DNA from: Acidimicrobiales bacterium | GTDB taxonomy: Bacteria; Actinomycetota; Acidimicrobiia; Acidimicrobiales; Poriferisodalaceae | Direction of reading: 5' to 3' | Assembly: GCA_041394185.1 (NCBI GenBank) | Contig: JAWKIQ010000001.1 | Span: 248,001-312,000 of the forward strand | Length of the DNA stretch: 64,000 bases | Shown: positions 51,491-59,807 of the stretch, in pieces | Numbering within the stretch: position 1 is the first letter of the stretch | Layout of the letters: every line of letters begins with the position of its first letter | Position numbers and translations under genes: made by a program | Notes under the pieces: generated by a model | What the model was told of the DNA's origin: nothing | What the model saw: only the letters and a program-made list of their open reading frames with translations | Databases searched by the model: none

Positions 51491-51970
51491 TCAATCTCGG
51501 CGCGACTCTGCTGTGTGTTTCACAGCGGCAAGTGTCGCCTGAATAGCGCCCAGAGTTTGTTCGGCTCGTTCGAGAAAGGCCTCGTGGCTACGCTCGACCC
51601 ACGCCGGCGGCTTGTTGACGACCCACCACTTCTCGGTAAGCCGCGTTCCCGTGTCGGTCGGCGCCATCTCGTAAGACCACCAGGTGCGGTTGTTTTCTAC
51701 GCCGCCTGCCACGAAGGTGAAGTCGCGGCCGGGCTCGGCCCTGGCCACCTGGACTTCGCGGGTCCACTCGAAGTCGCCGGCGCGGTTGGTCCCGTCGAAC
51801 CAGTCGCCGGCCTTGCCGGTCGCGCCGTCTCGCCAGGCTCCGCCGGTCGACTCGGGGCTCCACTCGCCCATACGGGCGAGGTCAGAAACCAACCCGTAGA
51901 CGGCTTCGGGTGAGGCATCGATGTCGATCGAGGCTTCCTGGTATGCGATTGCGTCTGCGGGCTTGTCCAC
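51491..51970 (-). CDS. SRPBCC-family (START-like) protein
   Basis: 159 residues: ASIDIDASPEAVYGLVSDLARMGEWSPESTGGAW, then GDFEWTREVQVARAEPGRDFTFVAGG and GTRLTEKWWVV form the polyketide-cyclase/dehydrase-like helix-grip fold. It binds a hydrophobic ligand; role unknown. Taken from GTG 51970 (AGGGGG upstream); the longer 174-residue form has an unrelated N-terminus. Convergent with the sulfatase, 3-base gap. Confidence 0.75.
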   Translation of the reverse strand: MDKPADAIAYQEASIDIDASPEAVYGLVSDLARMGEWSPESTGGAWRDGATGKAGDWFDGTNRAGDFEWTREVQVARAEPGRDFTFVAGGVENNRTWWSYEMAPTDTGTRLTEKWWVVNKPPAWVERSHEAFLERAEQTLGAIQATLAAVKHTAESRRD

Positions 51971-52020
51971 GCCTGTGACCCCCTGGTTGCGATTTCGCCG
52001 AACGCTAGCGCCCAATGCGA

Positions 52021-52068
52021 ATCTGGGGTCGGATCTTGCCCACCAGTGACCCGTTTCCGACCCCAGAT
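52021..52068. repeat. Dispersed inverted repeat, copy 1
   Basis: ATCTGGGGTCGGA and TCCGACCCCAGAT are perfect 13-bp arms around a 22-base loop. A related stem (ATCTGGGGT...ACCCCAGAT) occurs at 56026-56073, 4 kb away. A REP-like element or a terminator used repeatedly. Confidence 0.75.
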
Positions 52069-52072
52069 CGCC

Positions 52073-52129
52073 GGTGGCGGTGGCGGTGGTGGTGGGGGAC
52101 CGGGGGTGGCGGTGGCGGACCGGGGCCGG
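52073..52129 (+). repeat. G-rich low-complexity tract
   Basis: About 57 bases of GGTGGC/GGGGGAC repeats with several runs of 3-5 G, between the inverted repeat and the TetR stop. It could form a G-quadruplex in single-stranded form; no coding pattern. Confidence 0.5.
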
Positions 52130-52136
52130 CGTTGCG

Positions 52137-52733
52137 CTAGGTCGAGGTGAGAGCGGCCAGCGAGTCGCTCAACGCGGCGCGGCGCCCCTCATCGCCGAGG
52201 CTCGACAGCAGATCCCAGCTCTCGAACGACGTCAGCGCTGCAATGGCGGCGGCGCGTCGGGTGGCACGCGCTCGACCCAAACGGTCGAGTTCTGGGGCGA
52301 ATTGCTGGGCCACCTGATCTGTGAACGTGGATCGCAGTCGCTCGAGTGACTCGGCCAGGTCGGGCACCTCGGGGGAATGGCGTCTGATGAGGCGCGCCAT
52401 GGGAGCGCTGGCCTGGTGGAAGCGGTCGCGGGCGGCGACAAATGCGCCTATGCGGTGCTCGAGCGACCCCTCGCCGATGTCGGGAATTGCGATCAGGCCG
52501 TCGAAACGCTGGAAATAGCGGCCGATCGCCTCTTGGCGCAGGTCGTCGAGGGTGGCGAAGTACCGGAACAACGACGCCTGCGACACTCCAGCCCGCTCGG
52601 CGACGGCCCCGGCACTGGGCGGGCCCGACCCTTCCAGCACCAGATCGATCAGGGCGTCGATTGCGGCCAGGCGGCCGCGTTGGCGCCTCAGCCGCCGACC
52701 GTCGGCCCTTTGCTCTGCATCGGTCATCGACAT
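52137..52733 (-). CDS. TetR-family transcriptional regulator
   Basis: 198 residues: RGRLAAIDALIDLVLEGSGPPSAGAVAERAGVSQASLFRYFATLDDLRQEAIGRYF is the N-terminal HTH (SLFRYF motif), followed by a helical ligand domain. Divergent from the SRPBCC-sulfatase pair across 112 bases including an unusual AT-rich segment (ACATATATTGATAG), which is the likely control region of both. Confidence 0.85.
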   Translation of the reverse strand: MSMTDAEQRADGRRLRRQRGRLAAIDALIDLVLEGSGPPSAGAVAERAGVSQASLFRYFATLDDLRQEAIGRYFQRFDGLIAIPDIGEGSLEHRIGAFVAARDRFHQASAPMARLIRRHSPEVPDLAESLERLRSTFTDQVAQQFAPELDRLGRARATRRAAAIAALTSFESWDLLSSLGDEGRRAALSDSLAALTST

Positions 52734-52804
52734 ATATTGATAGTCGCACTCTCACAAGAGAAGCGAATCATCGTGCCAGCCCGACACCACATCAGGAGCT
52801 CGAC

Positions 52805-52849
52805 GTGAACTACTGCCTCGACGAGGACCCCGCCGGCTGGCCGTCATGA
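52805..52849 (+). CDS. 14-codon leader ORF coupled to the SRPBCC gene
   Basis: GTG at 52805 opens MNYCLDEDPAGWPS, whose TGA overlaps the ATG of the SRPBCC gene. AGGAG lies at 52794-52798, well spaced for this GTG and not for the SRPBCC ATG, which has no ribosome binding site of its own. It may be a leader peptide or simply the true translation entry point by re-initiation. Confidence 0.5.
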   Translation: MNYCLDEDPAGWPS

Positions 52850-53310
52850 GTGTCGCCCGCATCGAGCAAACCAAGACCGTCCCAGGCCAGCCCGCCGATG
52901 CCTGGGCGGTGCTTGCGGCATTTGGGCAGATCTCGGCATGGGTTCCGATGATCCAGCATTCGTGCCTGCTGTCCGACCAGCCCGACGGGGTCGGGGCGGT
53001 GCGCCGCGTACAGATCGCCCGCCAGACCCTCGTCGAACGCGTGGTGGTGTGGGATCCGCCCAGCCGTTTGGCCTACGACATCGAGGGTCTGCCGCCCATC
53101 GTGGGCAAGGCCCGCAACACATGGACACTGTCGCCCGGGCCCGGGGTGACAGACGTGGTGTTGGCAACCGAGATCGATACCGGGCGCAACCCGGCCCGGG
53201 CCGTGGTGGCCAAGAAGGTGCTGGAACGAATGGCGATGGCCTCACAGTTCATGCTGGCCGGCCTGGCCGAGGCCGTCGCCGGCGAACAACAGCGCGAGGA
53301 TCGATCATGA
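52846..53310 (+). CDS. SRPBCC-family protein
   Basis: 154 residues: ARIEQTKTVPGQPADAWAVLAAFGQISAWVPMIQHSCLLSD, then GVGAVRRVQIARQTLVERVVVWDPPSRLAYDIEGLPPIVGKARNTWTL, the helix-grip polyketide-cyclase-2 pattern. ATGA overlap with the following sulfatase-DJ-1 fusion gene, so the two products are likely made in step and may act on the same compound. Confidence 0.78.
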   Translation: MSVARIEQTKTVPGQPADAWAVLAAFGQISAWVPMIQHSCLLSDQPDGVGAVRRVQIARQTLVERVVVWDPPSRLAYDIEGLPPIVGKARNTWTLSPGPGVTDVVLATEIDTGRNPARAVVAKKVLERMAMASQFMLAGLAEAVAGEQQREDRS

Positions 53311-55991
53311 GCGACCGAGACGACAACCGCCCCGACGTCATCATCATCATGACCGACGAGGAGCGGGCGGCGCCGCCCTATGAGAACGACGAGCTCACCC
53401 AGTGGCGTCGATCGCTGGCGGGTGCCGCCTGGTTCGACGACAACGCGGTGTCGTTCGTCCGTCACTACACCGGATCGCTCGCGTGTGTGCCGAGCCGCCC
53501 GACTCTCTTCACCGGCCAATACCCCGACCTGCACGGCGTCACCCAGACCGATGGGCTCGGGAAGATGGCCGACGACTCGCGCATGCGGTGGATGCGGCCT
53601 CACGAGGTGCCCACCCTCGGAAACTGGTTTCGCGCCGCGGGCTACGACACGCACTATGACGGCAAGTGGCACATAAGTCACGCCGACCTGTACGACAACA
53701 GCGGCCCAGATCACCAGCACAATCAGCCGTTGGCGACCAACACGGCCGAGGGCGAGGTGCTGTCCGACAACGTTCAGCGATATCTCGACGCTGACCCGCT
53801 CGCCGACTTCGGGTTCTCGGGCTGGGTGGGCCCCGAGCCCCACGGCGGGCTGTTCGCCAACAGTGGCCTGGTCCGCGACCCCCTGATCGCCGACCGCGTG
53901 GTCGCATGGCTGGAAGACCGCTATGCCAGGCGTCGGGCCGGCGACCCCGCTGCGCAACGACCGTTCTTGCTGGTGGCCAGCTTCGTGAACCCCCACGACA
54001 TAGTGCTGTTCCCGATGTGGATGCGGCGCGGCATGCCGTCCGCGCTCGACGGCATTCGCGTGCCCTCCGTGCCCATGGCTCCGTCGGCGTTCGAAGACCT
54101 GCGCACGAAACCGGCAGCCCACGTCGCCTATCGAGCCGCCTACCCATCGTGTTACGGCCCGGCGGCCGCCATCGAGCCGGTTTACCAGAAGAACCACCAG
54201 CGCTATCGCGACCTCTACTACCAACTGCACGCGGCCGTCGACGGCCCCCTCGACCGGGTCAGGCGAGCGGTTACCGACGGCACCACCGGCGACGCAGTGC
54301 TGGTGCGCACCGCCGACCATGGCGAACTGTTGGGCTCGCACGGCGGGCTGCACCAGAAGTGGTTCCAGCTCTACGACGAGTCGACACGAGTCCCGTTCGC
54401 CATCGCTCGTGTCGGCCGGGGCGCCACCGCGGCCCGTCGAGTCGAGACCCCGACCTCGCACGTCGACTTGGTGCCGACCCTTCTGGCCGCAGCATCCATC
54501 GACGAAGTCGCCGTGGGTGAAGCGCTGCGTACCGAGTTCTCCGAGGTGCACCGCCTGCCGGGTGTCAACCTGATGCCCGTGGTCGACGGGGCTCAGGCCG
54601 ACCCCACCCGTGTCGTATACGTGATGACCCGCGACAACATGCCAGAGGGCGACACCGGCGCCAGCGGAGTAGCGCGTGCAAACGGTCGCGAGGCCGACGC
54701 TCCGGGAATGCTGCGCATCAATGTGCCCGCACACGTGGCGACCAACTTCGAGGGCATTGTGTGCCGGGTCGACGAGGGTGAAGGCGTGGGCCACCTGTGG
54801 AAGCTGGTGCGCACCTTCGACGACCCTTCGGCTTGGACCGAACCGGGTGTCAGGCAGCTGGCCAGCGACGGCATGGGCGGACCTACGTGGCGCACCAACG
54901 TGCTGCCAGACCAGTGGGAGCTCTACGACCTCACCGCCGATCCGGTCGAGATGGTGAACCGCGCCGACGATCCTGGGGTTGCGGCAGTGATGGAGCTGAT
55001 GCTCGACCGCCTGAAGGCCGAGCGGGCCCGTTCGGTGCCCGAGCGCAACAACCCATGGCCCTACGTCGTCAGCAAGCTGACCAACGTCGCCAAGGTGCCC
55101 GTTCTGCCACCTGCCAACATCGTCAAGCAGCAGATCCGCGACAGGGTGCGCCAGCGGGTTCAGCAGCGTTTGCAGGCCCGCCGAAGCGGTCCTTCGAGCC
55201 GACCGCCCGCACCGGCAAAGGTGGTTCGTAAGGCGCTTCAGCGCGCAGGGCTGCATCCCGACGATTCAGAGCCTGCCCAGTTCGACCTGTCTGGTCGGCG
55301 GGCGCTGGTCATCGCCACCAACCACGGCCAGCTCGACGTGGGCCGACCAACCGGAGTGTTCGCCAGTGAGCTCACGGTGCCGTACTACGCGTTCGTCGAC
55401 GCGGGCATGACCGTCGAAGTAGCCAGCCCGTTGGGCGGCGTGATTCCTGTCGACCCGCAGTCGTTGAAGCCCGCGATTCGCGCCGAAGCCGACGACCGGC
55501 TGCTGGGCGACCCAACGCTGCGCTCACAGCTGAACGAGTCGGCCGCGATTGGCGACCTGAACATGGACGATTACGACATCGTCTATCTGGCCGGCGGTTG
55601 GGGAGCGGCCTTCGACCTGGGAACGTCCGAGGTGCTCGGTCAACAGATCTCGGCTGCCAATCGGGCCGGAGCAGTTCTGGGCGGCGTGTGCCACGGCCCG
55701 CTTGGCTTGGTTCGTGCCACCAACCCCGAAGGCACACCCCTGGTCGCAGGCCGTCGCATCACATCGGTCACCGACAAGCAGGTGCGAGAGCTGGGCATCT
55801 CGTCCACGCCACAGCACCCCGAGACCGAGCTGCGCGCAGTCGGTGCCCGGTTCGAGTCGTCGACAGCCCGGCGCGATGTGTTGGCAAATCATTGGGTCGT
55901 CGACGGAAACATCGTCACCGGCCAGAACCAGAACGCTGCACCAATGGTCGCTCGCCTGATGATGCAGCAGCTGGTTGACGATCAGCCCTGA
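53307..55991 (+). CDS. Sulfatase fused to a DJ-1/PfpI (Hsp31-like) domain
   Basis: 894 residues in one open frame. Residues 1-580 are a formylglycine sulfatase: PDVIIIMTDEERAAPPYEND (metal site, D-E in place of D-D), GSLACVPSRPTLFTGQYPDL (CxPSR with Cys60), YDGKWHISH, VRTADHGELLGSHG. Residues about 610-655 are a basic linker rich in Arg/Gln and then Pro (NIVKQQIRDRVRQRVQQRLQ). Residues 655-890 are a class I glutamine-amidotransferase-like fold: GRRALVIATNHGQLDVGRPTG, YDIVYLAGGWGAAFDLG, and nucleophile elbow GGVCHGPLGLV (Cys795). Start at ATG 53307. The fusion is unusual; substrate unknown. Confidence 0.88.
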   Translation: MSDRDDNRPDVIIIMTDEERAAPPYENDELTQWRRSLAGAAWFDDNAVSFVRHYTGSLACVPSRPTLFTGQYPDLHGVTQTDGLGKMADDSRMRWMRPHEVPTLGNWFRAAGYDTHYDGKWHISHADLYDNSGPDHQHNQPLATNTAEGEVLSDNVQRYLDADPLADFGFSGWVGPEPHGGLFANSGLVRDPLIADRVVAWLEDRYARRRAGDPAAQRPFLLVASFVNPHDIVLFPMWMRRGMPSALDGIRVPSVPMAPSAFEDLRTKPAAHVAYRAAYPSCYGPAAAIEPVYQKNHQRYRDLYYQLHAAVDGPLDRVRRAVTDGTTGDAVLVRTADHGELLGSHGGLHQKWFQLYDESTRVPFAIARVGRGATAARRVETPTSHVDLVPTLLAAASIDEVAVGEALRTEFSEVHRLPGVNLMPVVDGAQADPTRVVYVMTRDNMPEGDTGASGVARANGREADAPGMLRINVPAHVATNFEGIVCRVDEGEGVGHLWKLVRTFDDPSAWTEPGVRQLASDGMGGPTWRTNVLPDQWELYDLTADPVEMVNRADDPGVAAVMELMLDRLKAERARSVPERNNPWPYVVSKLTNVAKVPVLPPANIVKQQIRDRVRQRVQQRLQARRSGPSSRPPAPAKVVRKALQRAGLHPDDSEPAQFDLSGRRALVIATNHGQLDVGRPTGVFASELTVPYYAFVDAGMTVEVASPLGGVIPVDPQSLKPAIRAEADDRLLGDPTLRSQLNESAAIGDLNMDDYDIVYLAGGWGAAFDLGTSEVLGQQISAANRAGAVLGGVCHGPLGLVRATNPEGTPLVAGRRITSVTDKQVRELGISSTPQHPETELRAVGARFESSTARRDVLANHWVVDGNIVTGQNQNAAPMVARLMMQQLVDDQP

Positions 55992-56025
55992 GGGTGGTCG
56001 CGGCCCCAAACCGGCGGCCCTGGCG

Positions 56026-56073
56026 ATCTGGGGTGCGATTGGGCCCGCATGTGGCACAGAAACGACCCCAGAT
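56026..56073. repeat. Dispersed inverted repeat, copy 2
   Basis: ATCTGGGGT and ACCCCAGAT (9-bp perfect arms, longer with one bulge: ATCTGGGGTGCG against CGACCCCAGAT), in the 150 bases after the sulfatase-DJ-1 gene. Related to the element at 52021-52068. Confidence 0.7.
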
Positions 56074-56141
56074 TCGGGAAAGGGAGGTCGGCTCGGGGCT
56101 TCGAATGGGTTGCCCGTGCGGCGACTGAATAGTGTTGCCTG

Positions 56142-57830
56142 ATGGCCCACGACCTCATCATTCGCAATGGCACCATCGTCGACGGCACGGGTGCACAGCC
56201 CTACGTGGCCGATGTGGCCATAGATGGCGAACGGATCAGCCGCATCGGTGATCTGGCCGGCGAGGTGGCCAGCGTCGAGATAGACGCGACCCGTCTGGTC
56301 GTGTCGCCCGGGTTCATCGATCTGCACACTCACCTCGACGCGCAGGTCGGCTGGGATCCGTTGATGACGTCGTCGTCGTGGCACGGCGTCACGACCGTGC
56401 TGATGGGCAACTGTGGCGTGACGTTTGCTCCGGTGGCTCCCCAGAACCGCGAGTTCCTCGCAGAGATGATGGAGAGCGTCGAGGACGTCCCTCGCGACGC
56501 AATTCTCGACGGGCTGCCCTGGGACTGGAGTACATACCCCGAATACCTCGACGCGGTCGAGCGCATGCGCCCGGCCTTGAACGTGGTCGGCATGGTCGGA
56601 CACTGCGCGGTGCGCTATCACGTGATGGGCGAGCGGGCGTTGTCTGACGAGGTGCCAACGCCCGACGAGCTCGACCTGATGCGAGCGACGGTCGAGGAAT
56701 CGGTTGCTGGTGGGGCCGTCGGGTTCTCGACCTCGCGCATCTTGTTGCACGTCGTGCCCGACGGTCGCTACGTGCCAGGCACATTGGCGCCAATCGACGA
56801 GTACCTGGCCATCGCCGAGGGCATGAACGCCGCCGGCGGGGGTCTGTTCCAGGCGGTCAACGACTTCGGCACCAAGTTCGATCACGAGATCACACTGCTA
56901 AGTGAGATGGCGGCTGCATGTGGCAACGTCTTGTTGTCGGGCGGGGCTGGCAACGCAACCGGCTCCAGCAGCGGGGTCGATCGGTTCGGTCGGTTCCTCG
57001 ACGAGGTCAACGCCAGCCGCGGGCGGGTCACCATGGCCAGCCAGACCCGCCCCAGCGGCACGCTGTGTGGCCTCGCGCAGGTGTCTCCCGTGAAGGGAAA
57101 GCGCTGGAAGGCCGTCATGGACCTTCCGACCCTCGACCAGCGCGTCGCTGCACTGCGCGACCCCGCCACTCGTGCCGGTCTGGTGCAGGAGGGGCTCGAG
57201 AAGGGCATGTGGTACGACCCCAACCACATCTACCCCCGGGGCACCGGCGAGTCGCCCGACTACAGCGAAACCAACGGTCGCTCCATCGCACAACATGCCG
57301 CCGAACTGGGTGTGCATCCCGTCGAGTTCGTGATCGACCGCCTGATCGCCAGCGAGGGTCGTGAGCTGTTCAACACCTGGTTCTTCAACCGCAACGTCGA
57401 TGGGCTGGCCCAGGTTCTGGCGTTTGATCACGTCTATCCGGGCCTGGCCGACACCGGAGCCCATGCGGGTCAGATATGCGACGCCGACATGAGCACCCAC
57501 TACCTGGCCTACTGGCAGCGCCAGCGCAACCTGACCACTCTGCCCGACGCGGTCAGGCGCATCACGTCCCAGCCGGCTGGCGTACTGGGCCTCGTCGATC
57601 GGGGCACGGTGACCGAGGGCAGCTTCGCCGACCTCAACGTGTTCGATCTGCAGGCTCTGGCGCCCGAGCACCCCGTTTACGTGAACGACTTCCCGGGTGG
57701 TGCCGGCCGGCTGAAGATCGGCAGTCGCGGTTATGCCGCCACCATCGTCAACGGCAAGGTGGTGACCCAACAGGGCACAAACACTGGCGCCCGCCCGGGC
57801 AGGGTGCTTCGCGAGTTCGCGCGCAGCTAG
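56142..57830 (+). CDS. D-aminoacylase-type amidohydrolase
   Basis: 562 residues. DLIIRNGTIVDGTGAQPYVADVAIDGERISRIGDL and GFIDLHTHLDAQVGWDP (HxH metal motif) open the amidohydrolase fold; GNCGVTFAPVAP, ISRILLHV-type SFSTSRILLH, SDTGAHAGQI-like LADTGAHAGQICDADMSTH and ITSQPAGVLGLVDRGTVTEGSFADLNVFD close it. This is the N-acyl-D-amino-acid deacylase group, releasing D-amino acids. The next gene, convergent, is a D-cysteine desulfhydrase-like enzyme, which strengthens a D-amino-acid role. Confidence 0.87.
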   Translation: MAHDLIIRNGTIVDGTGAQPYVADVAIDGERISRIGDLAGEVASVEIDATRLVVSPGFIDLHTHLDAQVGWDPLMTSSSWHGVTTVLMGNCGVTFAPVAPQNREFLAEMMESVEDVPRDAILDGLPWDWSTYPEYLDAVERMRPALNVVGMVGHCAVRYHVMGERALSDEVPTPDELDLMRATVEESVAGGAVGFSTSRILLHVVPDGRYVPGTLAPIDEYLAIAEGMNAAGGGLFQAVNDFGTKFDHEITLLSEMAAACGNVLLSGGAGNATGSSSGVDRFGRFLDEVNASRGRVTMASQTRPSGTLCGLAQVSPVKGKRWKAVMDLPTLDQRVAALRDPATRAGLVQEGLEKGMWYDPNHIYPRGTGESPDYSETNGRSIAQHAAELGVHPVEFVIDRLIASEGRELFNTWFFNRNVDGLAQVLAFDHVYPGLADTGAHAGQICDADMSTHYLAYWQRQRNLTTLPDAVRRITSQPAGVLGLVDRGTVTEGSFADLNVFDLQALAPEHPVYVNDFPGGAGRLKIGSRGYAATIVNGKVVTQQGTNTGARPGRVLREFARS

Positions 57831-57837
57831 CGGCCGG

Positions 57838-58848
57838 TCAGGCCGGCGTGGGCCGGTCGAACGCCCCGCGATAGCCGGCCAGGCCCTGAGCCCCGCCCGT
57901 GTGCAGGAACACGACGTCGCCGTGACTGTCGAACCAGCCCTGGCGCACCAGGTCGATCAGACCCGCGGCCCCCTTACCGGTGTACACAGGGTCCAGCAAG
58001 ATCCCCTCGGTGCGGGCGAACAGCTCGATCGCTTCGATCGTCGAGGCGGCCGGAAACCCGTAGCCGGCGCCTATGTAGTCGCAGTTGGCCTCGACCCGGT
58101 CGCGATCGACGGCCCCGGCGATGCCGAGGAGGTCAGCGGTCCGGACCGCCAGATCGAAGACCTTCTGCTCTTGGGTCTCGCGAGGAGCCCGAACACCAAT
58201 ACCCAGAACCCGAACCTGGCTTTGTATGCCGGCCAACGCGGCGACGAGACCGGCCTGGGTTCCGGTGCTGCCGGTGGCATGCACCAGATGCGAGATGTCC
58301 ACGCCAGCTGCGTCGGCTTGGGCGGTCAGCTCCAGCGCACAGTCGACATAACCCAGCGCCCCCACCGGGTTCGAGCCACCGCCGGGAATCACATACGGGA
58401 TCCGTCCGTCGGATGTGAGGCGATCGGCCAGCTCGCGCATCTGGCTGTCCATATCGGTGCCGCCGGGGAAGCGGGTGATGTGCGCCCCGAAGAGCTCGTT
58501 GAGCATAACGTTGCCGTTCGACGTGTATTCGGTGTCGGTCATCGCCGTGCGGTCTTCGAGCAGCAGGTGGCAGTCGAGGCCCTGCCTGGCGGCGATGGCC
58601 GCTGTCTGACGGCAGTGGTTCGACTGGGTTGCGCCCTGGGTGATGATCGTGTCGGCACCCTGGGCAAGGGCTTCGGCCATCAAGAACTCGAGCTTGCGGG
58701 TCTTGTTGCCACCGCCGGCCAGGCCCGTGCAGTCGTCGCGCTTGATCCACAACCGCGGCCCGCCCAGCAGCTCGCTCAGCCGATGCATCGGCTCGAGGGG
58801 TGTGGGCAGGTGAGCGAACCGCAGGCGGGGGAAGGCCGAGAGGTCCAT
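57838..58848 (-). CDS. D-cysteine desulfhydrase-like PLP enzyme (ACC deaminase family)
   Basis: 336 residues. WIKRDDCTGLAGGGNKTRKLEFLMAEAL has the PLP lysine in GGNKxRKLE; TIITQGATQSNHCRQTAAIAARQGL is the SNHxRxTA substrate motif, and VHATGSTGTQAGLVAALAG the phosphate loop. Family members split D-cysteine to pyruvate, H2S and NH3 or open 1-aminocyclopropane-1-carboxylate; DcyD-like proteins have the same motif set, so D-cysteine desulfhydrase is favoured. ATG 58848 has GAGGAG at 9 bases. A sulfur-releasing enzyme next to two sulfatases suggests sulfur scavenging. Confidence 0.83.
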   Translation of the reverse strand: MDLSAFPRLRFAHLPTPLEPMHRLSELLGGPRLWIKRDDCTGLAGGGNKTRKLEFLMAEALAQGADTIITQGATQSNHCRQTAAIAARQGLDCHLLLEDRTAMTDTEYTSNGNVMLNELFGAHITRFPGGTDMDSQMRELADRLTSDGRIPYVIPGGGSNPVGALGYVDCALELTAQADAAGVDISHLVHATGSTGTQAGLVAALAGIQSQVRVLGIGVRAPRETQEQKVFDLAVRTADLLGIAGAVDRDRVEANCDYIGAGYGFPAASTIEAIELFARTEGILLDPVYTGKGAAGLIDLVRQGWFDSHGDVVFLHTGGAQGLAGYRGAFDRPTPA

Positions 58849-58908
58849 CGGGGTCTCCTCGAGGTGAAGCTGCGTCACTCTACGCGAGCGGTGCCTCTCG
58901 GGCAGACA

Positions 58909-59529
58909 TCACACCAGGTCTGCAAACCCGAACTCGACCCCGAAGCGCTCGCACCACACCTGCACGGTCGAAAAGACCGACAGGTCGACCTCGACGGGTA
59001 TCTCGTAGTTCTGGCTGCCGATGTTTCCCTTCAGCGCTCCGAGGCTGACGAAATCACCATTGGCGGCTCGTAGATACACCTTCAGGTCGGGGCCGTTGCT
59101 GGCCTCGAAGTTCTCGAACCGCAGGAACCGCTGCTCGGTTCCGTTGTTCAGCACCAGGGCGTCGCCGACGATGTCATAACGCGACGAACCCGAGAATGCG
59201 CCGCTGGCGATGGTCACTATCTGGGGTTCGGCCGGTGCCGTCGTTTCTGTGGGCTGCGCGTCGGCAGGCTCGGCTGGCATGTCTGGCATTGCTTCGGCAA
59301 CCGACGTCGGCGACGCTTCGGCAGCTGCCATCGCTTCCTGGAATTCATCTGTGGCTGCCACCGCGTCCTGCTGTGCGGGTGTTGCGTCGAATACCGGGCC
59401 GGCCTCATCGACCTCGTTGTCGATGAACGCGGCCTGTATTCCGAAGTACCCGAACGCCAACCACCCGATGGCCGCTGCCGCTACAACACCGACCGCAGCG
59501 AGGGCGAGCTTGTTTCGAAGAATGCTCAT
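58909..59529 (-). CDS. Membrane-anchored DM13-domain protein
   Basis: 206 residues. An N-terminal helix (LALAAVGVVAAAAIGWLAFGYF) anchors a Pro/Ala/Glu-rich spacer of about 75 residues and a C-terminal DM13 domain: SGAFSGSSRYDIVGDALVLNNGTEQRFLRFENFEASNGPDLKVYL, LKGNIGSQNYEIPVEVDLSVFSTVQVWCERFGVEFGFA with the conserved single Cys. DM13 domains are proposed redox or electron-transfer modules at the cell surface. Partner unknown. Confidence 0.83.
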   Translation of the reverse strand: MSILRNKLALAAVGVVAAAAIGWLAFGYFGIQAAFIDNEVDEAGPVFDATPAQQDAVAATDEFQEAMAAAEASPTSVAEAMPDMPAEPADAQPTETTAPAEPQIVTIASGAFSGSSRYDIVGDALVLNNGTEQRFLRFENFEASNGPDLKVYLRAANGDFVSLGALKGNIGSQNYEIPVEVDLSVFSTVQVWCERFGVEFGFADLV

Positions 59530-59620
59530 GGGTCGTCAAACCGACCGTGAGACAGCGGGCATTCCAAGGCGTTGGAGAACAAATCCTTAACGTCTTGGCC
59601 TGCCGCCGCCCGCATCGCGG

Positions 59621-59773
59621 TCAGGCCGCACGACGGGCGCCGTTGAGCATGAAGGCGGCAACCCAGACTGCAGCCGCGATGATCGCGACCCACAGCAGCG
59701 CCTTGACCACGAAAGACAGCCCGAACAGCAGCGCAACCAATATGGCCAAAACGATCCATCCGGTGGTGCTCAT
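59621..59773 (-). CDS. 50-residue hydrophobic membrane protein
   Basis: STTGWIVLAILVALLFGLSF and VKALLWVAIIAAAVWVAAFML form two closely spaced membrane helices ending in NGARRAA. It resembles the small DUF-type hydrophobic proteins often found beside stress genes. ATG 59773 has GAGGAAAAT directly upstream; a longer 80-codon reading has an Arg-rich unrelated N-terminus. A perfect 19-bp palindrome lies 7 bases before the ribosome binding site. Confidence 0.6.
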   Translation of the reverse strand: MSTTGWIVLAILVALLFGLSFVVKALLWVAIIAAAVWVAAFMLNGARRAA

Positions 59774-59788
59774 TGATTTTCCTCCTCT

Positions 59789-59807
59789 GCGCCGGACCGT
59801 CCGGCGC
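59789..59807. promoter_or_regulatory. 19-bp perfect palindrome upstream of the 50-residue membrane protein
   Basis: GCGCCGGAC-C-GTCCGGCGC, 9-bp arms, just 5' of the ribosome binding site of the minus-strand gene. It could be an operator or a hairpin in the leader of that mRNA; on the plus strand it is followed by TTT. Confidence 0.5.

Noticed and set aside
52073..52129. Repeated GGTGGC units, considered as a CRISPR or tandem-repeat array
   Set aside because: Units are too short and irregular and there are no spacers; low-complexity G-rich DNA.
53073..55256. Minus-strand open frame of 727 codons
   Set aside because: Antisense shadow of the sulfatase-DJ-1 gene, caused by high GC at third positions; no motif.
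57901..59073. Plus-strand open frame of 390 codons
   Set aside because: Shadow of the PLP enzyme and the DM13 gene on the other strand.
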